Shown here: positions 54,554 through 61,364 of the stretch, in pieces | Layout: each line of letters opens with the position of its first letter | Numbering within the stretch: position 1 is the stretch's first letter | Assembly: GCF_003970915.1 (NCBI RefSeq) | Contig: NZ_RXOF01000012.1 | Coordinates: 1 to 64,000, forward strand | Length of the DNA: 64,000 bases | Direction of reading: 5' to 3' | Source: Hymenobacter gummosus | GTDB taxonomy: Bacteria; Bacteroidota; Bacteroidia; Cytophagales; Hymenobacteraceae | Translations under genes and position numbers: made by a program | The notes under the pieces: generated by a model | What the model was told of the DNA's origin: nothing | The model's database searches: none | The model's input: only the letters and a program-made list of their open reading frames with translations

Positions 54554-56968
54554 TTATTGCTTGCCGCTGAAGTTGTATTGCAGGCCCACCGCCACCGTGC
54601 GCGGGGCGCCGGGCGTGTAGGTGCTGCGGTCGGTAGCGTTGTTGCCGCGGGTGGCAGCCGTGGCGTACAGCTCGTCGGTGAGGTTGAGCACGTTCACGAA
54701 TACCTCCACCGTTTCGCGCCAGCTGTAGCCGGTGCGCAGGTTGAGCACGCTCACCCCGCGGGCCCCGAACAGGCCCCGGTCATCGTACTTCACGCGGTTG
54801 ACCTGGTCCTGGTACCAGGCGCTGATGCGCTGATACTCGGCCGCCACGCGCAGACCCGGCAGCCACTGCGGCTTGTAGGTCAGCTCGGTGTTGGCCACCC
54901 AGCGCGGGGCCTGGGGCATCTGCTTCCCGTCCACGTTCTGGACCGCGTCGCGGGCGTTGGTGCTGAGCACAAACCGCTCGAAACGGTGCACGGCGTTGGT
55001 GCCGCCGAAGCGAAACAGCAGCTCCCGGGTCGGGCGGTAGGTCAGGCCGTACTCCACGCCCCGGTGCAGGGTTTTGCCGGCGCTCTGGTAGTCGGTGGAG
55101 TTGTCGGGCTGGCGGATGCTGAGCAGCTCGTTGCGGCCATCGAGCTGGTACACCGCCACGTCCACGTACACCTTACTGTCGAACAAGGACGCCCAGCCGC
55201 CGATTTCCTGGTTGTAGAAGCGCGCCGGCCGCAGGTTGTAGTAGAAATCCGCCGGCACGCTCACCCCGCCCGTCGCCACGCCGGTGCCCGGGCGCTTGCG
55301 GAAAATGGCCGTGAGGCCCGGCGGCGCGAAGCCCTGCGAGTAGTTGGCGTACAGCCCGCGGCCCTTGCCCAAATCGTAGGTCAGCCCCGCTTTCGGGGTG
55401 GCCTGCTGGTAAGCCTTTTGGCCCGTCGACTGGTCCAGGTAGTTGCGGTAGTCGAAGGCCAGGCGGTCGAAGCGGCCGCCCAGGGTCAGCTGCAGCTGCG
55501 GCAGCGCGCCGATGGGGTGCACGTCGAGCTGGGCGTACACGGCCGCGTTGCGCAGCTGGGTGTCGTAGTCGGCAATGGGCAGGTCGGGGCGCTCGGCCAG
55601 CACGGTGTACTTCGCCACCGAGCGGCCGTTCGGGCGCAGCTGGGCGGCCAGGTCCAGCTGGTGGGCGTCGTAGCGGGTAGGAGAGAGGTCGAAGCTGGCC
55701 CCGCCGAGCAGGCGCGAGTTCAGCCAGTTGAACCGCACGCTGTGCTGGGCAATCAGCCCGTAGCTGCGGAACGCGCTGACGTTGATTTCCCCGCGGGCCT
55801 GGGTCGGGTCGTTTGTGGCCGAGGGCGTGGGGTTCCAGCGGATGCCGTAGCTGGGGTTCTGCCCGATGCGGTTGTCGCGGAAAAAGGCCGTCAGCGTCGT
55901 GGCGTGCTGCGCGTTCCACTGCTGTTTAGCCGTGAGGCGGGCGCGCAGGGCGTAGGTGCGGCGGTAGGTGAAGTCGGAAGTCGAGGAGTACTCCCGCCGG
56001 TAGTAGGCCACGCTGTCGACGGCGCTGCTGGTCTGCGAGTCGTAGTTGCTGTACGAGGCGGCCGCCGTCAGCCGCAGGCGCGCCGTCAGGGCGTATTCCA
56101 CCCGCCCGTTCACGGCCTGCTTGTCGTAGTCCGACGAGGCCAGCCAGGAATTGCGCTGCCGGGCCAGGTAGCCGCTCACGTAGGCCCCCAGCTTGCTGGT
56201 AATCATGCCGCCGCCCCCGAACTGCAGGCGCCGGTAGCCGTACTGGTCGCCCTGCCCGCCCAGGCTGGCCGTGGGCACGCTGGTCGGCCGCTTGGTCAGC
56301 ACGTTCACGGCCCCGCCCACTGCCTCGGGCCCGTACAAGGACGAAGCCGGGCCCTTCACTACTTCGATGGAGTTGATGGCCAGTGGGTTGGTTTCCAGCA
56401 GGGCGTTGTGGTTGAACACGCCCATGGGCCGCAGCGGCACCCCGTCTTCCAGGTAGAGGAAGTAGGCCGAAGTGCCGAAAGGCTGCCGGATGCCCATGCC
56501 GTGCTGCTCGTTGCCGTAGTTGAGCATCACCACGCCCGGCACCTTGTTGATGAGCTCCGCCAGCAAGGTCGGCTTGGTGTCCTGCACGATGGTGGGCGCG
56601 AGCTTGCTGATAGCCACCGGCGCTTCGGTGCGCAGCTGGGCCTCGCGCGAGGCCGTCACCACCACGGTCTGCAGGTCCTGCACCGCCGGCGCCAGCCCCA
56701 CGCGCAGCGGGCTGCCGTCGGCCGGTACGGCAATGGTTTGCGACTCGTAGCCCACGGCCGTTACCACCAGCTGCGCGGCAGGGGCGGGGAGGCTGAACGC
56801 GCCGGTGGCCGAGGTAGCCGTGCCGGTGGCCCCGTCCAGGGTGCGCACGGTGGCCCCGACGAGGGGTTCTTTGGTAGTAGCGTCGAAGACGCGGCCCGAA
56901 ACGGGTTGCTGGGCCCAGGCCGCCGGGCACACCGTAGTGGCCAGCAGCAGGGCTGATAATTTCTGCAT
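54554..56968 (-). CDS. TonB-dependent outer membrane receptor
   Basis: 804 residues. Signal peptide, a carboxypeptidase-like regulatory domain (VSGRVFDATTKEPLVGATVRTLDGATG), plug (VVVTASREAQLRTEAPVAISK; INSIEVVKGPASSLYGPEAVGGAVNVLTK) and a 22-strand barrel ending in YNFSGKQ with no SusC traits. No SusD partner is present. With PepSY and CNGKC neighbours, iron chelate or metal uptake is likely; the ligand cannot be read from sequence. Confidence 0.93.
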   Translation of the reverse strand: MQKLSALLLATTVCPAAWAQQPVSGRVFDATTKEPLVGATVRTLDGATGTATSATGAFSLPAPAAQLVVTAVGYESQTIAVPADGSPLRVGLAPAVQDLQTVVVTASREAQLRTEAPVAISKLAPTIVQDTKPTLLAELINKVPGVVMLNYGNEQHGMGIRQPFGTSAYFLYLEDGVPLRPMGVFNHNALLETNPLAINSIEVVKGPASSLYGPEAVGGAVNVLTKRPTSVPTASLGGQGDQYGYRRLQFGGGGMITSKLGAYVSGYLARQRNSWLASSDYDKQAVNGRVEYALTARLRLTAAASYSNYDSQTSSAVDSVAYYRREYSSTSDFTYRRTYALRARLTAKQQWNAQHATTLTAFFRDNRIGQNPSYGIRWNPTPSATNDPTQARGEINVSAFRSYGLIAQHSVRFNWLNSRLLGGASFDLSPTRYDAHQLDLAAQLRPNGRSVAKYTVLAERPDLPIADYDTQLRNAAVYAQLDVHPIGALPQLQLTLGGRFDRLAFDYRNYLDQSTGQKAYQQATPKAGLTYDLGKGRGLYANYSQGFAPPGLTAIFRKRPGTGVATGGVSVPADFYYNLRPARFYNQEIGGWASLFDSKVYVDVAVYQLDGRNELLSIRQPDNSTDYQSAGKTLHRGVEYGLTYRPTRELLFRFGGTNAVHRFERFVLSTNARDAVQNVDGKQMPQAPRWVANTELTYKPQWLPGLRVAAEYQRISAWYQDQVNRVKYDDRGLFGARGVSVLNLRTGYSWRETVEVFVNVLNLTDELYATAATRGNNATDRSTYTPGAPRTVAVGLQYNFSGKQ

Positions 56969-57064
56969 GATACAAAGGCTGATGAGGGCCGCCGGGCGCC
57001 GGCCCGGGCAGCCGCCCCAGCCAGTCGCACCCAGCGGCCTGATTCCGAGAAAATCAGGGGTTTA

Positions 57065-57451
57065 TCAGCCCCGGAGGGGCGGGTGGTCGAGGCCCGGACC
57101 AATCCAGGCGTAGACCGGCACGCGCAGCTCCGCGTAGCGGGGCGGGGCGTCGGCAAACCAGGCGGGCTCCTGCGGTGCCCCCGTCGGCAGGCCCGGGCAG
57201 GCCAGCACGATTTCTTGGAAGGCCTGCTTGCTGCTGCCCGGCTGCTGCTTGGCTTCGCGGGCGTCGGCGGCCTGCAGCTGCTTGCGCAGGTGGCACTTGC
57301 CGTTGCAGCGCATCTGCGGCTTGGCGCGGTTGATGCACAGCACCCGGGCCACGTAGTCGCGGTTTAGCCACCAGCTGGCCACAATGCCCAGCCGCCCGGC
57401 GCAGTGCACCGAGAGGGAAAGCAGCAGTAACCAGGCAACGAGTTGGCGCAT
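57065..57451 (-). CDS. Small membrane protein with CNGKC motif
   Basis: 128 residues with one N-terminal TM segment (LVAWLLLLSLSVHCAGRLGIVASWW) and CINRAKPQMRCNGKCHLRKQL, a Cys/Met/Asn cluster that recurs in small Bacteroidetes proteins encoded beside TonB receptors. The C-terminal part is variable. ATG 57451 starts just before the TM segment. A metal-sensing or metal-delivery role at the membrane is inferred. Confidence 0.65.
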   Translation of the reverse strand: MRQLVAWLLLLSLSVHCAGRLGIVASWWLNRDYVARVLCINRAKPQMRCNGKCHLRKQLQAADAREAKQQPGSSKQAFQEIVLACPGLPTGAPQEPAWFADAPPRYAELRVPVYAWIGPGLDHPPLRG

Positions 57452-57811
57452 GGGCAAAGGCCGGGCCGGCAGGGCCACGAAAGCACAAAGGAACGGTCTG
57501 CGCGCCCGAAAGCCAAGCCAGCCGCTGCCCAAACCCCGGCCGGTTCCGGGTTCCCGCAACTCATCAAGCAGCTATTGCGGCGGGTGGAGCCCTGTTGCGG
57601 GCATTAGGGGCCAGATACCACTGTCAAAGGTCATAGTCCACCACGGTGAGGCGGTAGACCTTATTCGGGCGCTGCTGGTTCAGTGTTGATTAGCAGTCCT
57701 TTGTGGGGCCCGGCTGCCGCTGCGGGCCCGGCCAGCAGCCCTGGCTGGACCTGAAAGCAAACCGCCGAAAAAGCAAAAGCCCACTCTGCACAATGCGGAG
57801 TGGGTTTTCTG
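57452..57811. other. 360-base gap without a gene
   Basis: The sequence is GC-rich near 57452-57620 (putative promoter of the CNGKC gene) and contains no credible ORF. The end nearest the tRNA holds the terminator at 57775-57806. I see no RNA gene, repeat element or operator in the rest. Confidence 0.6.
57775..57806 (-). terminator. Terminator of tRNA-Phe
   Basis: AAAGCCCACTC pairs with GAGTGGGTTTT. On the minus strand the stem is followed by TTTTGCTTTTTC. It lies 6 bases from the tRNA 3' end. Confidence 0.85.
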
Positions 57812-57884
57812 TGGTGATGGACGGAATCGAACCGCCGACACAAGGATTTTCAGTCCTTTGCTCTACCAGCTGAGCTACATCACC
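57812..57884 (-). tRNA. tRNA-Phe (GAA)
   Basis: A 73-base cloverleaf on the minus strand. The acceptor stem GGTGATG (57884-57878) pairs with CATCACC (57819-57813), the discriminator is A, the D-loop is TAGCTCAGCTGGTAGAGC, the anticodon stem AAGGA/TCCTT encloses CTGAAAA with anticodon GAA, and the T-loop reads GGTTCGATTCC. CCA is not encoded. Confidence 0.97.
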
Positions 57885-57976
57885 AGGGCAGCCTTGGTGG
57901 CTGATTGGGACGCAAAACTACAAACGCAGATTCACAATGCAAGTTTTCGAACAAAAAAAATCTTGCCGCGAAAACG

Positions 57977-58007
57977 GAATACTTTTGTGTGCGTAGCAAA
58001 AGTATTC
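57977..58007. promoter_or_regulatory. Palindromic divergent promoter element (tRNA-Phe / Fe-S genes)
   Basis: GAATACTTTTG (57977-57987) pairs perfectly with CAAAAGTATTC (57997-58007). Each arm contains a TACTTTTG -7 box for its strand, facing the Fe-S operon on one side and tRNA-Phe on the other. The 9-base centre keeps them 9 bases apart. It may be a bidirectional promoter or an operator. Confidence 0.55.
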
Positions 58008-58050
58008 GGCATGCCTACTATCTTGCCGTCCCACCATTCCCCCCCGTTCC

Positions 58051-59424
58051 GTGGTACAAGTGCTTCAACAAATTCTCTTTCTGCTGGTAGCAGCCCTGGG
58101 CATCGGGCTGTTCGTCTGGCAGGTGCGAAAGATTCGCGCCAACATCATGCAGGGCAAGGACCGCCGCATGGGCGGCTCCGTGTCCGAGCGCATCAACAAG
58201 ACCCTGCTCGTCGCCTTTGGCCAGCAGAAGATGTTCAAGCGCATCACGCCCGCCCTACTGCACATGGTGGTGTACGTGGGCTTTCTGGTCATCAACATCG
58301 AGGTCATCGAAATCATGATTGACGGCCTGGCCGGCTCGCACCGCATCCTGCAGGTGCTCGGCCCGGGCTACGACGTGCTGATGGCCACCAACGAGGTGCT
58401 GGGCGCGCTGGTCATCGTGGCCGTGGCCGCCTTCTGGTGGCGCCGCAACCGGCAGCAGCCCGTGCGCCGCCTCACCGGCGTGGAGCTGCGCGCCTGGCCC
58501 AAGCTCGACGCCAACATCATCCTCTACATCGAAGTGGCGCTGATGCTGGCGTTGTTCACCATGAACGCGGCCGACCTCAAGCTGCACCAGCTCGAAGGCC
58601 GGGAAATGCCCGGTACCTTCCCCGTCAGCGCCCTGCTGGTGGGGCTGATGTCCGACAACGTGACGGCCCTGCACGTGCTGGAGCGCGTGGGCTGGTGGAT
58701 TCACATCGTAGGCATTCTGGCCTTCCTGAACTACCTGCCTTCGTCGAAGCACTTTCACATCATCATGGCCTTCCCGAACGTGTACTACTCGCGGCTGGTG
58801 CCGCAGGGGCAGTTCTCGAACGTGGACAGCATCACCCACGAGGTGAAGTCGATGATGGACCCGAGCTACCAGGTGCCTGCCCCCCCCGTCGACGCCGAGG
58901 GCAACCCGGTTATCGAGCGGTTCGGGGCCAAGGACGTGGAAGACCTGGCCTGGACCAACCTGCTCAACGCCTACTCCTGCACCGAGTGCGGCCGCTGTAC
59001 CTCGGTGTGCCCGGCCAACATCACCGGTAAGCTGCTCTCCCCGCGCAAAATCATCATGGACACGCGCGACCGGATGGAGGAGAAATTCAACTCCCCGCTG
59101 ATTTTCGCGCCCAACAACTACCAGGGCGAGGAGCGCATGCAGGTGAGCGAGGAAGGCACGCTGGTGCACGGCCGGGTGACGCCCGAGGAGCTGTGGGCCT
59201 GCACCACCTGCAACGCCTGCGTAGAAGCCTGCCCGGTCAACATCAACCCGCTGGACAGCATCATCGAGATGCGCCGCTACCTGGTGCTGGAAGAAACCGC
59301 CGCCCCGCAGTCGTTGAACGTGATGTTCTCCAACATCGAAAACAACGGCGCCCCCTGGGCCTTCTCGCCCTCCGACCGCTTCAACTGGGCCGACGACCTG
59401 TACGTGGCTGAAAAAGGGTCTTAG
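58051..59424 (+). CDS. HdrD/GlpC-like membrane Fe-S protein
   Basis: 457 residues. Five or so TM helices (1-260, HdrE/NarI-like with His residues that could hold heme) precede two 4Fe-4S clusters: CTECGRCTSVCPANITGK from Cys310 and CTTCNACVEACPVNINP from Cys384. Start is GTG 58051. The protein probably takes electrons from a soluble donor to the quinone pool with the CCG-domain partner encoded next. Its stop codon lies inside repeat E7. Confidence 0.85.
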   Translation: MVQVLQQILFLLVAALGIGLFVWQVRKIRANIMQGKDRRMGGSVSERINKTLLVAFGQQKMFKRITPALLHMVVYVGFLVINIEVIEIMIDGLAGSHRILQVLGPGYDVLMATNEVLGALVIVAVAAFWWRRNRQQPVRRLTGVELRAWPKLDANIILYIEVALMLALFTMNAADLKLHQLEGREMPGTFPVSALLVGLMSDNVTALHVLERVGWWIHIVGILAFLNYLPSSKHFHIIMAFPNVYYSRLVPQGQFSNVDSITHEVKSMMDPSYQVPAPPVDAEGNPVIERFGAKDVEDLAWTNLLNAYSCTECGRCTSVCPANITGKLLSPRKIIMDTRDRMEEKFNSPLIFAPNNYQGEERMQVSEEGTLVHGRVTPEELWACTTCNACVEACPVNINPLDSIIEMRRYLVLEETAAPQSLNVMFSNIENNGAPWAFSPSDRFNWADDLYVAEKGS

Positions 59425-59595
59425 GGGCTTGGGGACTTAGGGTCTTGGCTGATGTTCGACCATCCCTACTACATAAAGTCCCAAGTATTGAAGCCTAAAG
59501 ACTCTATAAACCAAAGACTCTACTTTTTAAGGCTTGCGGGTGTGTCGGCCGGGTGAAATAAGCCCCCAAGACCCCAAGCCCCCATGACCCCAATG
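59419..59595. repeat. Octamer-phased inverted repeat E7
   Basis: The left arm (59419-59450) is GTCTTAGG, GGCTTGGG, GACTTAGG and GTCTTGGC; its first unit contains the upstream TAG. The right arm (59560-59591) is AAGCCCCC, AAGACCCC, AAGCCCCC and ATGACCCC; its fourth unit contains the start codon of the next gene. The loop is about 110 bases and AT-richer. Confidence 0.9.
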
Positions 59596-60480
59596 GAAAA
59601 ACGACAAGTAAACGTGCCGCTGATGGCCGATCTGGCCGCCCGCGGCGAAGCGCCCGAGGTGCTGTTCTGGGTGGGCTGCGCCGGCGCCTTCGACGACCGG
59701 TACAAGCGCGTGACCCGCGCCTTTGTGCGCATTCTGGAGCACGTAGGCGTGAAGTACGCCGTGCTGGGCATGGAGGAAAGCTGCACCGGCGACCCGGCCA
59801 AGCGCGCCGGCAACGAGTTCCTGTTTCAAATGCAGGCGGCCACCAACATTGCTACCCTCGACGGCTACAACATCAAGAAGATCGTGACGGCCTGCCCGCA
59901 CTGCTTCAACACGATTAAGAACGAGTACCCCGCGCTGGGCGGCAACTACGAGGTCATCCACCACAGCACCTTCCTGCAGCAGCTCATCAACGAGGGCCGG
60001 GTGAAGGTGCAGGGCGGCGAGTCCTACAAGGGTCGCCGCATCACCTTCCACGACAGCTGCTACCTGGGCCGGGCCAACGACATCTACGAGGCCCCGCGCG
60101 AGGTGCTGGCCGCCCTCGACGCCGACCTGGTGGAAATGAAGCGCAGCAAAGCCAACGGCCTGTGCTGCGGCGCCGGCGGCGCGCAGATGTGGAAGGAGCC
60201 CGAGCGCGGCAAGAAGGACATCAACGTGGAGCGCACCGAGGAAGCCCTGGCCACCCTCGAGGGCGACGCGGCTGCTCTGGACGCCCTCTACGGCGTGGAA
60301 AGCGGCAACGCCGGCGCCACGCCCGCTCCGAAGAAGTCCGACAATGGCATCATCGCCGTGGGTTGCCCCTTCTGCATGACCATGATGAGCGACGGGGTGA
60401 AAAACAAGGAGCGGGAAGGCTCGGTGCAGGTGTTCGACCTGGCCGAGCTGGTAGCTTCTGCCGAGGGCATCAATGCCTAA
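59584..60480 (+). CDS. HdrB-like CCG-domain Fe-S protein
   Basis: 298 residues with two CCG domains: LFWVGCAGAFDD, TACPHCFNTIKNEYP, FHDSCYLGRAND, LCCGAGGAQMW and CPFCMTMM. This layout is that of HdrB, GlpC and glycolate oxidase Fe-S subunits that bind non-cubane clusters. The first codons, ATG ACC CC, are the last unit of repeat E7. With the membrane partner it likely forms a two-subunit electron-transfer complex; no hdrA or hdrC is present. Confidence 0.88.
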   Translation: MTPMEKRQVNVPLMADLAARGEAPEVLFWVGCAGAFDDRYKRVTRAFVRILEHVGVKYAVLGMEESCTGDPAKRAGNEFLFQMQAATNIATLDGYNIKKIVTACPHCFNTIKNEYPALGGNYEVIHHSTFLQQLINEGRVKVQGGESYKGRRITFHDSCYLGRANDIYEAPREVLAALDADLVEMKRSKANGLCCGAGGAQMWKEPERGKKDINVERTEEALATLEGDAAALDALYGVESGNAGATPAPKKSDNGIIAVGCPFCMTMMSDGVKNKEREGSVQVFDLAELVASAEGINA

Positions 60481-60482
60481 CC

Positions 60483-60617
60483 AGCTGTAGCGCGGGCTTT
60501 ATCTCGCATCCGTCAGATAGTAAGCCCGGGATACTGCACGGTAATCGTTTTACGACAACTGTGCGGGCAAACGCGGGCTGAACCGAAGGAAGGCGTAGCC
60601 AAGCCCGCGCTACAGCT
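60483..60617. repeat. REP-like hairpin R3, 17-bp perfect arms
   Basis: AGCTGTAGCGCGGGCTT (60483-60499) and 60601-60617 are perfect reverse complements, 101 bases apart. Both arms are next to CTCGCATCC (60503-60511, 60617-60625) in direct orientation. It begins just after the HdrB-like stop codon. Its GTAGCGCG outer sequence also opens R2. Confidence 0.75.
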
Positions 60618-60645
60618 CGCATCCCGAATCTGTAGTCTATCTTTC

Positions 60646-60685
60646 AGGCCCGCGCCGCCGGAACTTTTGTCCGGGGCGCGGGCCT
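60646..60685 (+). terminator. Terminator after the Fe-S operon
   Basis: AGGCCCGCGCC (60646-60656) pairs with GGCGCGGGCCT (60675-60685), followed by TCTCATTTT. Confidence 0.75.
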
Positions 60686-60744
60686 TCTCATTTTGGGACG
60701 AGCCCCGCCAGAATGGCGCGGCCATGCCCGAATAGCACTTTTAT

Positions 60745-61239
60745 ATGTTCGTCGCTTTTCACGAACTCCCCGCCACGGCCCGCGTCTGGATATACCAGGC
60801 CAGCCGACCCCTTACCGACGCGGAGCTGACCGCCGTGCAGCCCGCTTTGCAGCAGTTTAGCGAAGCCTGGACCAGCCACGGCCGCACCCTGCGCGCCTCC
60901 GCCGAGTTCCGGCACCGCCAGTTTCTCATCCTGGGCCTCGACGAGGCCGTGGCCGACGCCAGCGGCTGCTCCATCGACGCCTCCGTGCGCTTCGTGCGCG
61001 AGCTGGAAGCCCGGCTGGGCCTGAGCCTGCTGGCCAAGGAAGAATTGGCTTTTCTCACGCCCGATGGGCAGGTACAACTCGTGCCGCGCCGGGAGCTGAA
61101 GCAAGCCGTGGCCAGCGGCGTTTTGCGGCCCGATTCGCCGTATTTCGACAACACAGTGGCCCAGCGCGGGGCGCTGGAAACGGCTTGGCCGGCCCCCGCC
61201 GCAACGACCTGGCTGGCCCGTTATTTTGCTGGCAACTAG
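60745..61239 (+). CDS. Conserved Bacteroidetes protein (labelled ABC transporter ATPase)
   Basis: 164 residues. FHELPATARVWIYQASRPLTDAEL and SCSIDASVRFVRELEARLGLSLLAKEELAFL match a Bacteroidetes-wide protein usually labelled ABC transporter ATPase, but no Walker A, signature or Walker B motif is present. It commonly follows the HdrD/HdrB-like pair, as here. Function unknown. It is cytosolic. Confidence 0.75.
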   Translation: MFVAFHELPATARVWIYQASRPLTDAELTAVQPALQQFSEAWTSHGRTLRASAEFRHRQFLILGLDEAVADASGCSIDASVRFVRELEARLGLSLLAKEELAFLTPDGQVQLVPRRELKQAVASGVLRPDSPYFDNTVAQRGALETAWPAPAATTWLARYFAGN

Positions 61240-61364
61240 GAAAAAAAAGGGGGTACCGGCGAAATCCTAACCAAACTTAGTATTATTGCTAGCCCCAATT
61301 TGGGCATCGAGGGTTCACCCGAGCCTCCACCCCAACCACCACCCTTCTCTCTTTCTACCACCTT

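Noticed and set aside
54365-56956. 863-codon plus-strand ORF opposite the TonB receptor
   Set aside because: Antisense shadow of a clear TonB receptor; low-complexity His/Gly/Val/Arg composition and no start context.
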